Assembly: GCF_000499205.1 (NCBI RefSeq)
Contig: NZ_AWUK01000008.1
Span: 60,412-124,411 of the forward strand
Reading direction: 5' to 3'
DNA length: 64,000 nucleotides
Source: Paenibacillus sp. MAEPY2
GTDB lineage: Bacteria > Bacillota > Bacilli > Paenibacillales > Paenibacillaceae
The notes under the pieces were generated by a model. The model made no database searches and was not told the origin of the DNA. It saw nothing but the letters and a program-made list of their open reading frames with translations. Shown piece after piece: positions 27,792 through 36,900 of this stretch. The translations under genes and the position numbers were made by a program. Numbering within the stretch: the first letter of the stretch is position 1; each line of letters starts with the position of its first letter.

Positions 27792-29647
27792 GATCCAGTA
27801 TAAGGCGGGGAATCTATCACATATTTGATGCCTCTGTAGTGATCGTTATTTTGCTTGTGATCGGCTATATCTATCTGGTTGCTTACGGCGAAGGTGTACT
27901 TCGAAATCATCCTGAGGCCATATCAACGGCCTCTTCCACCATCATTACGAATGCCAACGGAACAGAAATTTCGAGATTACAAGTGCAAACCAAGGGATAT
28001 TCGGAATATGCCGATTTGAAGGACATGCCCGATCTGTTAAAGCAGGCGTTTCTGGCTACGGAAGATCGACGTTTTTATAATCATGACGGATTGGATTTTA
28101 TCGGGATTGGCAGGGCGGTTGTGCAGGATGTTTTACATATGAACCTGAGTCAGGGAGGTAGCTCCATTACACAGCAGCTGGCCAGAAATCTGTACTTGAA
28201 CGGAGATAAAACCCTGGTTCGCAAGGTGAATGAGATGTCGATTGCCATGGCGATGGAAAAGAAATTTAGCAAGGATGAGCTATTGGAGCTGTATCTGAAT
28301 CATATTTATATGGGACGTCAGCAGTACGGGGTTAAAGCAGCGGCTTGGCGCTACTTCGGGATTAAGGATTTACATCAGCTTGAGATTTGGCAAATGGCTA
28401 CGCTCGCCGGAATTCCGAAGGGGCCTTCTATATACAACCCGGTGGATCGGGAAGAACTATCACAAGAGAGGCGGTCTGTGGTTCTTGGCCTCATGCATGA
28501 GCAAGGAATTATTACAAAGAGACAGATGGAGGAAGCGCGAAGTGTGGACTATACACCGCCAGATCCAGCATCTGCATCGAGTCCAGGCTCGCCAGTGCCT
28601 GCTTACGTGTCTGCATTAGATGCGGTGATCGAGGAGGCTTCTCGCCTTACAGGCAAAAGTATGGCAGAGATTCAATCCGCAGGCTGGACCATTCATACAG
28701 GATTGGATGATCAAGCGCAGCTAGCGATGGAGCAAGCGTTCCGCGAATCTTCCCGGTTCCCCGATGATCGCAAGGATGAGCAAGTGCAGGCGAGCATGGT
28801 CATACTGGACCAGCATAACGGTGAAGTCAAAGCGATGATGGGCGGGCGTGACCCTGTAAAAGGAGGCATCAACCGGGCAACCACGGATGCGAGGCAACCA
28901 GGTTCTGCATTCAAGCCCATTATTGCATACGGACCTGCACTGGAATCCGGGCGGTTTAAGCCGGAGAGTATACTACCCGATCAACGCATGAAATATGGGA
29001 GTTATCAACCAAGCAATCTGGGTGGGCGTTACCGAGGTGCAGTTACGATGTCACAAGCCATTGAACATTCCATTAATGCTCCAGCCGTATGGCTGCTGCA
29101 TGAGACAGGGTTGGGACGCGCACATCAATTTGCTGATCGATTGGGCATTGAACTGGGTAAGGAGGATCTCAATCTGTCGATTGCCTTGGGAGGCTTGCAT
29201 AAGGGGGTATCTCCACTGAAAATGGCTCAGGCCTATTCTGTCTTTGCCAATAACGGCAAGTTTAATACGGCACATCTGATTCGTGAAATTACGGATTCAC
29301 GTGGCCGGGCGATCTATACCTTTAAGCCAGAGAATAAGCAGGTGATCTCCACCAGCACGGCAACGGCCATGACTGGTATGCTCCAAGATGTGGTCAGTCA
29401 GGGAACAGGCAGTAGAGCACAGCTGAGTCGGCATAAGGTAGCGGGGAAGACAGGAACAACGCAGGCTGCATTACCTGGTGTAAGCAAGGAGGGCAATCGG
29501 GATCTGTGGTTCGTGGGATATACTGGCAAGTGGACGGCTGCAGTCTGGATGGGATTTGATCGTACGGATGCAGAGCATTATATGAGATCCGGAAGTGGTG
29601 TGGCGGCAGATTTATTTGCGTCGGTTATGAAGCGTGCTTTGCCATAA
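27785..29647 (+). CDS. Class A penicillin-binding protein (PBP1A family)
   Basis: The 620-residue bifunctional peptidoglycan synthase has one N-terminal TM (about 13-35). The GT51 glycosyltransferase domain has catalytic ATEDRRFYNHDGLD (near 95) and GSSITQQLARNLYL. The transpeptidase domain has GSAFKP (active Ser near 375), SINAP and KTGTT (near 555). It polymerises and crosslinks glycan at the outer membrane face. It overlaps the pseudokinase gene, so the regulator, kinase, pseudokinase and PBP form one operon. The expected output is a cell-wall stress or beta-lactam/glycopeptide response. Confidence 0.95.
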   Translation: MLRSSIRRGIYHIFDASVVIVILLVIGYIYLVAYGEGVLRNHPEAISTASSTIITNANGTEISRLQVQTKGYSEYADLKDMPDLLKQAFLATEDRRFYNHDGLDFIGIGRAVVQDVLHMNLSQGGSSITQQLARNLYLNGDKTLVRKVNEMSIAMAMEKKFSKDELLELYLNHIYMGRQQYGVKAAAWRYFGIKDLHQLEIWQMATLAGIPKGPSIYNPVDREELSQERRSVVLGLMHEQGIITKRQMEEARSVDYTPPDPASASSPGSPVPAYVSALDAVIEEASRLTGKSMAEIQSAGWTIHTGLDDQAQLAMEQAFRESSRFPDDRKDEQVQASMVILDQHNGEVKAMMGGRDPVKGGINRATTDARQPGSAFKPIIAYGPALESGRFKPESILPDQRMKYGSYQPSNLGGRYRGAVTMSQAIEHSINAPAVWLLHETGLGRAHQFADRLGIELGKEDLNLSIALGGLHKGVSPLKMAQAYSVFANNGKFNTAHLIREITDSRGRAIYTFKPENKQVISTSTATAMTGMLQDVVSQGTGSRAQLSRHKVAGKTGTTQAALPGVSKEGNRDLWFVGYTGKWTAAVWMGFDRTDAEHYMRSGSGVAADLFASVMKRALP

Positions 29648-29802
29648 AAGAGAAAGGTTTACTGTATAACAAAGGACAAGGATTTTCAAGCAGACATGGG
29701 GGATTTCTGTCTTATGGATCGTAAAGTTATCGAATAGATGGATGCAACGATGAGACCGCTGCAAGGGAGATAATCCCGATTCAATATATGTTAAAAATAT
29801 GG

Positions 29803-29846
29803 AAAACCCGTGAAGGACAGTTTACCCTGTCTCCCACGGGCCATTA
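29803..29846 (-). terminator. Terminator for the thrE-like operon
   Basis: On the minus strand CCCGTG (29835-29840) and GGAGACAGG pair with the matching half ending CACGGG (29807-29812), followed by TTTTCC. It lies 30 bases after the stop of the minus-strand exporter gene and may also stop the convergent PBP transcript. Confidence 0.75.
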
Positions 29847-29876
29847 TCGTTTTAGTGATAGTATATTCATCTACTG

Positions 29877-30326
29877 CTAGGATTTTGCTCGCAACGATTC
29901 TGGTAAACGACGAATCATTTGGTTCAACACTTCGGACAATACAAGTCCGATCGCGATGGCACCGGATAACATGAGTGCCTTGGCAGCCATCTCCATGGCA
30001 GCACCGTAGTCATTTTGCACAAAATTGCGCATCGCATTATACGCCAGCCCACCGGGAACGAGCGGAATGATGCCTGCCACGCTAAAGATAATGACGGGTG
30101 CGCGAAACGTACGGGAGAACAGCTGGCTGATGACACCTACAGCGATGGTCGCTGCCAGTGTAGCAGGAACAGCATCTGCTGCATATTCAAGCACAATGTA
30201 GATGATCCAGCCGATCATGCCAACAAATCCACCGTGAAGCAGCATGCGTCGTGGGGCGTTGAAGATGATGCCGAATGCAGCCGAGGCGACAAAGCTGGTC
30301 AGGGCTTGTTCAATAAAATGAAGCAT
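29877..30326 (-). CDS. Threonine/serine exporter, small subunit (ThrE C-terminal half, DUF3815)
   Basis: This 149-residue protein has about five membrane helices, with ARRMLLHGGFVGMIGW-like (NAPRRMLLHGGFVGMI) and IIPLVPGGLAYNAMRN typical of the ThrE second domain. It acts with the ThrE N-terminal-type protein encoded just upstream. ATG 30326 has GGAGGAG at 8 bases; a longer frame to 30392 overlaps the upstream gene. The pair splits the single ThrE protein of Corynebacterium into two genes. Confidence 0.88.
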   Translation of the reverse strand: MLHFIEQALTSFVASAAFGIIFNAPRRMLLHGGFVGMIGWIIYIVLEYAADAVPATLAATIAVGVISQLFSRTFRAPVIIFSVAGIIPLVPGGLAYNAMRNFVQNDYGAAMEMAAKALMLSGAIAIGLVLSEVLNQMIRRLPESLRAKS

Positions 30327-30345
30327 AACCTGCAACTCCTCCGTC

Positions 30346-31221
30346 TTACATAAAAAGTGAAAAAACAACAGCAATGCCGGTACCAATCGCAAAAGCCGTC
30401 AGGAACGCCTCGGCTCCCTTGGATAATCCGGACACGAGATGCCCAGCCATCAGGTCACGCACAGCATTGGTAATCAGCAACCCCGGTACCAGTGGCATGA
30501 CTGAGCCAATAATGATTTTGTCCCGTTCATGACCTGCACCCATAAAGACAAGCAAAAAGGCGAGCAGACCGATGACAAATGAAGCTGTCAGCTCGGCAAA
30601 AAACTTCACGAGTACCAGTCGATGGAAGGCGATGACCGCTGCATAGCCGATACCACCGCAGAGCACTGCAGGGAGAAAGTCGACCCAGCCTCCACCAAAC
30701 ATAATGGTAAAGCACCCACTGGATAACGCCGCCGCCGTAAGCCGCACAACTGCAGAATAGGAGGAGGGCTGTCCCTCAATTTGTTGTAATAACGCATACG
30801 CTTCTTCAACGGACAATTCACCTTGTCCAATACGCCGGGAAACGGCATTCACTTCGGATACCTTATGCAAATCCGTGGTTCGTTCGGAGATTCGTATCAA
30901 CTTGGCAGGCTCGGTTGCATCAACCGAGAAGAAGATGCCTGTGGGCACAACGTAACTGTGTGAATGGGGAAGGCCCAGCGCGGCAGCCATGCGTTTCATC
31001 GTATCTTCCACACGATAGGTTTCACCGCCGCTTTGCAGCATGATTTTGCCTGCCAATAGACAGATTGCGATCACACGGGATTGTTCAGTATGATTTGTCC
31101 CAACCAGCTCCGTCTCAGACTGAGGCACGGGTGGAGGATCATGAGGGATATATTCCAACCGGATCAAGCTCCGTTCATATGAGATAAGGCTTGGTGCCGA
31201 CACCATTGTATCATATTTCAC
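30346..31221 (-). CDS. Threonine/serine exporter, large subunit (ThrE N-terminal half, DUF1212)
   Basis: The 291-residue protein has a soluble N-terminal domain with AGKIMLQSGGETYRVEDTMKRMAAALG, a strong family signature, then five membrane helices with GSVMPLVPGLLITNAVRDL. The family exports Thr and Ser. It pairs with the gene 19 bases downstream. The GTG start at 31221 and ATG at 31206 both have poor ribosome sites, so the start is uncertain. The first 45 residues are Pro-rich and not conserved. Confidence 0.88.
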   Translation of the reverse strand: MKYDTMVSAPSLISYERSLIRLEYIPHDPPPVPQSETELVGTNHTEQSRVIAICLLAGKIMLQSGGETYRVEDTMKRMAAALGLPHSHSYVVPTGIFFSVDATEPAKLIRISERTTDLHKVSEVNAVSRRIGQGELSVEEAYALLQQIEGQPSSYSAVVRLTAAALSSGCFTIMFGGGWVDFLPAVLCGGIGYAAVIAFHRLVLVKFFAELTASFVIGLLAFLLVFMGAGHERDKIIIGSVMPLVPGLLITNAVRDLMAGHLVSGLSKGAEAFLTAFAIGTGIAVVFSLFM

Positions 31222-31330
31222 ACGTTAGCAAGGAAACATACCGCACGAACGACAGGAAGTCATCCAGATTGCAGAGATTGATGCATACATTCAAGCCAAA
31301 AGGACTACCCGAGCACCCCTAAACCAACCA

Positions 31331-31378
31331 AAAAAATCTTCGTTCCCGGACCCAAGGGCCTCCGGAGCAAAGATTTTT
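31331..31378. terminator. Bidirectional terminator hairpin
   Basis: AAAAAATCTTCGTTCC (331-346 of the 31-kb block) pairs with GGAGCAAAGATTTTTGG, with inner CCGGA/TCCGG pairs. A/T-runs lie on both sides. It follows the 31409-31714 minus-strand gene. Confidence 0.8.
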
Positions 31379-31408
31379 GGATTTGGCTCTATAGCGATAA
31401 AAAAACAA

Positions 31409-31714
31409 TTACATCAACAGCGTAATGACTAACAGCTCATACAGTACGAGTGGCAGAATCGTCGGTCCAAACAAGGCACGCGGCTCAGGATATCCATGCA
31501 TCGGCGTAACCTGGAGATATAGAATACCCCGATCTGCGCTGATAATGACACCTTCCCATACCTGACCATCGATATTCTGGACTTGCACCTTCTTGCCTAC
31601 GTGCTGCCGGGCTGTATGATGAAGCATATTCCGCACACTTTGCACGGATTGAAGCATCGGTTGATTGGCTTGGTATACGACAAGTGCGGATGGTGTGGAT
31701 GTGGATTCAGACAT
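31409..31714 (-). CDS. Small protein with a Sm/KOW-like beta segment and hydrophobic C-terminus
   Basis: The 101-residue protein is not assigned to a family. Residues 37-75 (ARQHVGKKVQVQNIDGQVW, then EGVIISADRGILYLQV) look like a small SH3/Sm-type barrel. The last 20 residues (LPLVLYELLVITLLM) are hydrophobic and could insert in the membrane. ATG 31714 has GAGGAAGGG at about 10 bases. The gene stands between the S66 peptidase gene upstream and a terminator. Confidence 0.6.
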   Translation of the reverse strand: MSESTSTPSALVVYQANQPMLQSVQSVRNMLHHTARQHVGKKVQVQNIDGQVWEGVIISADRGILYLQVTPMHGYPEPRALFGPTILPLVLYELLVITLLM

Positions 31715-31778
31715 GATGCACAACCCTTCCTCAAAATAAGTTCTTACTTCAAGGTATGCATCTGCCTACAAAAGGTGT

Positions 31779-32822
31779 TTACACAAATGCCATCTCAAGC
31801 CTTCCGCGCCCATTTTCATAAGCGACTTTGCCCAGTGCGCCATTCACAAAGGTTAACTGTGGCGGGATGTGGCCCAGATCCACATCATACAGTACGGGAA
31901 CATCTATATCCCCCAGCGCTGAGGTTAGGGCATCGGTAAAATTGAAATCTCCTGTATCCGAATACCCGGCAGGTCGGCCGAACATGAAGCCTTTAACGCC
32001 AGCAAACCAGCCAGCCTGTCTCATCTGCCACAGATGACGGTAGATATCACCCGCATTCATTTCACAGCTTTCCAGATACCAGATGGTTCCTTCTTCCGCA
32101 CAGAACTGATCGAGATACGCTTCAACTGGTGCGTAAGGTGTGCCGATCAGACAAGTGATTGTATCCATACAGCCGCCGATCAACCGACCTGAGAACGTAA
32201 CCTGTGCGTCAGCTCCTTGGGGCCGCCCCAGCTGTTTCCAGTGTGAAGGGGTATCCAGATTAAACCTCGACAACTCCGGTTTCCATTCCGATTGATAGTG
32301 GGTGGAGGAAGATTGATTGATCTGCCCTCCGTGTCCAGTCTGCAATACATCAATCCAGCGGGCGGTCACCGGATCGAGTTCATTGGACCTAAGATCCACG
32401 TAGTTTGTACCATGTGCCGAAGCCGTTCCGGTGATCAGGGTGTATGCGAATAAAAAGGTACTGATATCTGAATACCCCATGACCCATTTGGGCGGCAAGG
32501 TTTTCAAAGCTTCCCAATCCAGCAGGGGCAGGATATCCATAAGGAACTCTCCACCCCACGGAGGGATAATTGCCTGAATCTCAGGGTCACGGAAAAACGC
32601 ATTGATCTCGGCTGCGCGATCTTCCTTGGACGAACTTACACATTTGGCGTTATGCCGTAGAAAAGGGCTCTCCTGAACACCAAAACCAAGGCGCTCCATG
32701 TTGTGCCTGCTCTCTTCAAGGTAATGATGCAAGGATTCACCCACACCGCTGGATGGCGCAGCCACCCCAATGGTATTTCCCGGTGCGAGTGGTTGTGGGT
32801 AACGGATGGAACGGTTATTCAT
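31779..32822 (-). CDS. S66 peptidase (LD-carboxypeptidase/MccF-like)
   Basis: The 347-residue enzyme begins with PQPLAPGNTIGVAAPSSGV, the conserved S66 start, and has WVMGYSDISTFL with nucleophile Ser. IWYLESCEMNAGDIYRHLWQM supplies the Glu region, and a C-terminal DLGHIPPQLTFVNG carries the His. S66 members cleave LD-peptide bonds of muropeptides, or, in the MccF branch, inactivate microcin C-type toxins. The branch cannot be fixed without alignment. The start follows AGGAAAGGATG. Confidence 0.9.
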   Translation of the reverse strand: MNNRSIRYPQPLAPGNTIGVAAPSSGVGESLHHYLEESRHNMERLGFGVQESPFLRHNAKCVSSSKEDRAAEINAFFRDPEIQAIIPPWGGEFLMDILPLLDWEALKTLPPKWVMGYSDISTFLFAYTLITGTASAHGTNYVDLRSNELDPVTARWIDVLQTGHGGQINQSSSTHYQSEWKPELSRFNLDTPSHWKQLGRPQGADAQVTFSGRLIGGCMDTITCLIGTPYAPVEAYLDQFCAEEGTIWYLESCEMNAGDIYRHLWQMRQAGWFAGVKGFMFGRPAGYSDTGDFNFTDALTSALGDIDVPVLYDVDLGHIPPQLTFVNGALGKVAYENGRGRLEMAFV

Positions 32823-32933
32823 TGTGGAAACATCCTTTCCTGTGACATTTTGATTTAATGTAGATGTTTGGTGTTTCCATTATAGTGCATGATTACTTTA
32901 TGTGGCTTGCTATTATGGCGGCTCATCTTTCAT

Positions 32934-34265
32934 TTAGGGAGTCACAGGAATTTCAATAGAAAACGGTGCACGACTTTGATAAGGGTAAGAGAATATTTCC
33001 ATTGTTAGTTTTCCTTTAGCTACGGCTGCATTTTTAATGACAATCCTTGCTTCGGAGATCCCATTTTCACCTGAAGGACTCCAGCCGAACTCATTAATTT
33101 CGAAAGGCTTTCCCTTACTGTCCTCGATATTGGTAAATGATAGCCCAGAAGTGGCATCTTGAGAGTTTGAGATTGAAAACTCGATGACCAGATCTTTGCC
33201 CTGTACCGTGCTTTTCAGGAATTTCAAACTCGATGGGCCACCTTGTATTTCACCTGAAGAAGGATCGATGCTGATAACCAGTTCATCCTTATCCAGCGCT
33301 GCAAGGCCAGACCCCTGCAACGTCAGTTTTTTCGGAGTGGAGAAGTACATACTTTCGAAAAAGACGGAACTCCCAGAGCCCGAGATGGAAGAAGAATCCG
33401 TTCGCCATGCTCGGCCTTGCTCATCCACTAAATGTAGATCACGGATTCCGAAGATTTTTTTGGTGTTGTTCCGATCATATTCTATATCAAGTACAAGGCG
33501 AGTGGGATGCAGAACGGCCTGTTTTACATGAATACGCTGCCCGTCCACGGTCATGGTTTGGTTTACAGGGATGACTTTTTTCATACCTTTCGTTAAGCTG
33601 TGATCCACTGGGAAAGTGACCTTCCACTTTTTAGCCCCTTCCTTACCTCGTTCCTTAAATACAACGGTCAGCTCTTGTGGCGGTAAAGATTCTGTGAATG
33701 AGACATCGATTTTATCCTCATAAACGCCATTTTCTGAAGCAGGCTTAGGAGAGGAATAGCTAAACGCAACAGGAAGATCCTTTCCCTTTTCATCAAGCAG
33801 ATCGATATCATAGTTGCCTTTCTCGGAATCTTTCATGCCTTTCAGTGTGTAAAAAATAACCATACGTGACTCGTCTGTAATAATGCCGTCCACGGTCATT
33901 GAAGCCCCATCATGCTCATCGGTCACACCGACCTTCTGCAAGAGGGACTGATCGATGGCCATCATTAATCCTTTATCCTGGCGAATCATGCTAACGATAC
34001 CTTCCATGCCCGGTAGCTGCTCTACAAAGGACGCAAAAGCGGGAGAGACGCGGATACATCCCGTAAACAAGAGGATAATTGCAGCTGCCGAGATGGAACT
34101 CATATACCAGCGCAGCCGCGATCTGCGCTTGCGCGTGGCCTGACGGATTCCGGCCTGTACAGCCTGATATGTTCCGGGGCCGGGTACAGGTATAGTGTTG
34201 TATTCCGTTTTACGAGCATCCAGACGATGTTCCAGACCTTCAAATGATTCCATTTCATCGGTCAT
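32934..34265 (-). CDS. DUF4179 membrane protein, probable anti-sigma factor
   Basis: The 443-residue protein has a cytoplasmic N-terminus of about 48 residues, one TM (about 52-70) and a large extracellular region. The DUF4179 part (FASFVEQLPGMEGIVSMIRQDKGL) is followed by Ig-like beta domains. It overlaps the upstream ECF sigma gene by 4 bases (ATGA), the usual arrangement of a sigma/anti-sigma pair. Regulation of the sigma factor by this protein is inferred from that arrangement. Confidence 0.88.
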   Translation of the reverse strand: MTDEMESFEGLEHRLDARKTEYNTIPVPGPGTYQAVQAGIRQATRKRRSRLRWYMSSISAAAIILLFTGCIRVSPAFASFVEQLPGMEGIVSMIRQDKGLMMAIDQSLLQKVGVTDEHDGASMTVDGIITDESRMVIFYTLKGMKDSEKGNYDIDLLDEKGKDLPVAFSYSSPKPASENGVYEDKIDVSFTESLPPQELTVVFKERGKEGAKKWKVTFPVDHSLTKGMKKVIPVNQTMTVDGQRIHVKQAVLHPTRLVLDIEYDRNNTKKIFGIRDLHLVDEQGRAWRTDSSSISGSGSSVFFESMYFSTPKKLTLQGSGLAALDKDELVISIDPSSGEIQGGPSSLKFLKSTVQGKDLVIEFSISNSQDATSGLSFTNIEDSKGKPFEINEFGWSPSGENGISEARIVIKNAAVAKGKLTMEIFSYPYQSRAPFSIEIPVTP

Positions 34266-34777
34266 GATAATTTATCTCCTTTCGTTTCAAGTTGATTCCG
34301 AAGCTGTCCGAGAGCTCGATGCAGTCGGGATTTTACGGTCCCTGTAGGAATTTCCAGAATGTCAGCGACCTCTGTCAAAGAGAAGCCTTCGAAATAACTC
34401 AGAATAATAATCTGCTTACAATCCCGATCCAGCGCAGAGACGGCTGCGGCAAGATCGGGGTCTTCGGGTCGGTCCCAGCCGCTGGGTTCATGAATTTCGG
34501 TAACGTGGCTGAACCGGCTCTTGCGTTTGCGTTCGTCCGCACAGTAGTTCAGCAGAATACGGATTAGCCAGGTGCCGAAATAGGAGGGTTCTTTTAGTTT
34601 CTTGAGCTTTCGATAAGCTCTATAGGTAGTCTCCTGTATCGCTTCCAGCGCATCGCCTTCGTTGCGCAGATAGGCATAAGCGATCCGATACAGTCGGCTC
34701 TGATGCATCTCCATTAAGGCTGCAAAAGCCTCGGCATCCCCTTTTTGTGCCACGATGGTTAGTTGAGCAGGGGTCAC
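34262..34777 (-). CDS. ECF RNA polymerase sigma factor
   Basis: The 171-residue sigma-70 family protein has region 2 (YRIAYAYLRNEGDALEAIQETTYRAYRKL) and region 4 (LSYFEGFSLTEVADILEIPTGTVKSRLHRAL). The start is taken as GTG 34777, preceded by AAAGGAGG at 7 bases; a longer open frame up to 34969 runs through non-conserved sequence. The co-transcribed DUF4179 protein probably holds it at the membrane. The regulon is unknown. Confidence 0.93.
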   Translation of the reverse strand: MTPAQLTIVAQKGDAEAFAALMEMHQSRLYRIAYAYLRNEGDALEAIQETTYRAYRKLKKLKEPSYFGTWLIRILLNYCADERKRKSRFSHVTEIHEPSGWDRPEDPDLAAAVSALDRDCKQIIILSYFEGFSLTEVADILEIPTGTVKSRLHRALGQLRNQLETKGDKLS

Positions 34778-34908
34778 ATGGCTCCTCCTTTCATGGATGT
34801 TGTTGCGTATTAGACCGTGGAAAGGGCCAAACGGTTCTTGGTTTTGGAAAATAAAGTTATGTATACATGTACTGAAACTACTATAAAGAAGGAATTTGCG
34901 CAGAAAAT

Positions 34909-34960
34909 CGAAAATAACCGCCAAGCTCCCCTTTGACTCAGAAAAAGGAGTTCGGCGGTT
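34909..34960 (-). terminator. Terminator of the GNAT-Nudix gene
   Basis: On the minus strand AACCGCCGAACTCC (from 34960) pairs with the matching half ending GGCGGTT (34916-34922), with inner CTTTTT/AAAGGGG pairs and a following ATTTTC. Confidence 0.75.
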
Positions 34961-35009
34961 GTTATGCATTTTATTGAAGTTTCGTCATCCTAAATTACGG
35001 TTCCCACAC

Positions 35010-36104
35010 TCAATCTTGGGAATAGAGTTGCTTTACGGCTTGTAGGCCAGGCACGGTAAAACTCGCTAGCGGAGAGGGAAGATCGTTCAATGGGAACCAG
35101 CCGATCTCGCCAATGGCACCGCCTTCCTCCAGATTGCGGGCAATACCGCGGATGACCCGAGTAAAATAAAGTACGGATATCCAATGTTCTTCCTGTTCCG
35201 GACGAATGGTTTCGGCCGTGCAGAGTAATCCCTCGATGGCAATATCCAAATCGACTTCTTCCTTAATTTCCCGAATGACCGCCGTTTCCAACGATTCGTA
35301 AGGATCGACTTTGCCTCCGGGGATACTCCAGGTGTACTGTTCAGGCTGGCGATTCCGCCAAACCAAAAGGACTTCATTGCGCTCGTTGAGGATAACCGCC
35401 CCAACACCAATGCGAGGTTGAACAGAAGCATCCGCCATGAGCTTGGCTTGTGAATCAGACAACGCAGATTCTTCAGCAGCTAGCAGTTGTGAGTCTGAGT
35501 GATCTTCCGTCTGTGCAGCTCCCCGGACTTGAGTGGACTGAAACGCCAAAGGAAGCTTGGTCTGCGTTGACCATTCTTCCGCAAGGATACTCATGGAGAT
35601 CAGATCATAATGCGTGCCATCCCGCAGAACGGCAGAGCGCTGACGACCTTCCTCCCGAAATCCGGCTTTGAGATATGCACGTCTCGCAGCTTCATTGTAT
35701 TCAATCACTTCCAGCGAAATCCGGTTCAGATTCAATTCATGGAATCCATAACGAATGATCAGGGCAAGAGCATCACTGCCGTAGCCTTGACCACGATCTT
35801 TGTCATCACCAATACCAATCGCCAGTCGTGCAGAGCGGTTATTCCACTCAATTCGGTAGAGGGCCGTAAATCCAATGAACCGATTGTCCTCCAGAGTACG
35901 CAGCGCAAATTCAAAGCCGTTGTCTCTCCGAACTGCGGATGACCCCGTCTCATCAGGCGTTAGTGGAACAGCAATATCGGTATCCAGATTACGCAAGTAA
36001 TCATAACTGTCAGTGAAGCGGCTGAGCCGCATGCAGTCTTCCGGGCAAGGAGCGGCCAGTCGTACTTTGGAGCCTTGAAAAGCATTTAAATGACGTGGAG
36101 CCAT
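35010..36104 (-). CDS. GNAT acetyltransferase fused to a Nudix hydrolase
   Basis: This 364-residue protein carries two enzymes in one chain. Residues 1-185 form a RimJ/RimL-type GNAT domain with ALRTLEDNRFIGFTALYRI, the acetyl-CoA loop DRGQGYGSDAL and LNRISLEVIEYNEAARRAYLKAGF. After a variable linker (186-225), residues 226-364 form a Nudix domain with box GGKVDPYESLETAVIREIKEEVDL-type spacing (G at start, REIKEEV core). The chain would acetylate an amine and hydrolyse a nucleoside-diphosphate derivative. Neither substrate is known. No frameshift or internal ribosome site suggests that two genes were merged artificially. The start follows AAAAGAGGTGCAAC. Confidence 0.9.
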   Translation of the reverse strand: MAPRHLNAFQGSKVRLAAPCPEDCMRLSRFTDSYDYLRNLDTDIAVPLTPDETGSSAVRRDNGFEFALRTLEDNRFIGFTALYRIEWNNRSARLAIGIGDDKDRGQGYGSDALALIIRYGFHELNLNRISLEVIEYNEAARRAYLKAGFREEGRQRSAVLRDGTHYDLISMSILAEEWSTQTKLPLAFQSTQVRGAAQTEDHSDSQLLAAEESALSDSQAKLMADASVQPRIGVGAVILNERNEVLLVWRNRQPEQYTWSIPGGKVDPYESLETAVIREIKEEVDLDIAIEGLLCTAETIRPEQEEHWISVLYFTRVIRGIARNLEEGGAIGEIGWFPLNDLPSPLASFTVPGLQAVKQLYSQD

Positions 36105-36272
36105 GTTGCACCTCTTTTATTTGATATGAAATCAATCATTTTATCTCATTATACTACGAAAGGAGAGGATACCGAAAAAGGACATAACCAGGGGAGTCGA
36201 ACCTTCTGATTAGGAAAAGAAAAGCTCCACCAAATTTAATATAGATCATCTGTATATTTCCGAATATTAGAC

Positions 36273-36299
36273 AAAACAAAAAGCAGCCAAAGGGCTGCT
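36273..36299 (-). terminator. Terminator of the orphan flgB gene
   Basis: On the minus strand AGCAGCC (36293-36299) pairs with GGCTGCT (36282-36288), loop CTTT, followed by TTTTTGTTTT. Confidence 0.9.
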
Positions 36300-36309
36300 C
36301 TACCATTCA

Positions 36310-36762
36310 TTATTTCATATCCTGCAACAGATTTTTCATTTTCTTGTAATGCCCGCTTACCCGGTCAACCATGTAGTTATACATAAGCTGATTCTCCGAA
36401 AGATCCGCCATTTCCTTGTCAATGTCAACGTTATTGTTGTTATTATTCATGGATGTTTCGTTGTTCTCGACAATCTGGTAATTAACGATGGAAGCATTGG
36501 GATTACTGACCGGAAAGTGTTTTTCATGAGTCCGCTTCATGGCGAGCTGATCTGTTTTACCATTCTCAATGATACGTCTAAGCTCTTCCTCAAACTCCAC
36601 CGATTTCTTTTTGTAATTGGGTGTGTCTGCATTGGCAATATTTTCAGTGGTAACCTGGTGCTGTACGTTCAGCGCTTGTAACAGAGATTCATTGCGTCTG
36701 GAAGTGTTCGTTTCAATCAACGGCTCAGTCTCCTTCAATGGAAATGCAATTGCTTTCATCAT
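36310..36762 (-). CDS. FlgB-like flagellar basal-body rod protein, orphan copy
   Basis: The 150-residue protein has the FlgB N-terminal signature (LLQALNVQHQVTTENIANADTPNYKKKSVEF) and the C-terminal helix (VDIDKEMADLSENQLMYNYMVDRVSGHYKKMKNLL). A run of six Asn near residue 105 sits in the variable loop. flgB normally starts the fla/che operon with flgC and fliE, but none is near here, and the gene has its own terminator. No convincing ribosome site precedes the ATG pair at 36762/36759. It is either a paralogue with a modified role or a decaying duplicate. Confidence 0.85.
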   Translation of the reverse strand: MMKAIAFPLKETEPLIETNTSRRNESLLQALNVQHQVTTENIANADTPNYKKKSVEFEEELRRIIENGKTDQLAMKRTHEKHFPVSNPNASIVNYQIVENNETSMNNNNNNVDIDKEMADLSENQLMYNYMVDRVSGHYKKMKNLLQDMK

Positions 36763-36900
36763 AAAAAATTGCGCTGCCGCCTGTCAAGTTAGGCAAAAGA
36801 AAAGGACAAGCGCACGCCGGAGGCTTCCGTTAAGAAATCCTGCCCTCATGTCATCTTATCCTTATTCAGTCTTTATGAATCAGTCCTCACGAATCAGCCA

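Noticed and set aside
34778..34969. Longer N-terminus for the ECF sigma factor
   Set aside because: The extra residues are unlike sigma region 1/2, and GTG 34777 has a near-perfect ribosome site.
36763..36900. tRNA or small RNA in short gaps of the window
   Set aside because: No cloverleaf with TTCGA-type arm or conserved RNA motif was seen in this or other gaps apart from the T-box and preQ1 leaders.
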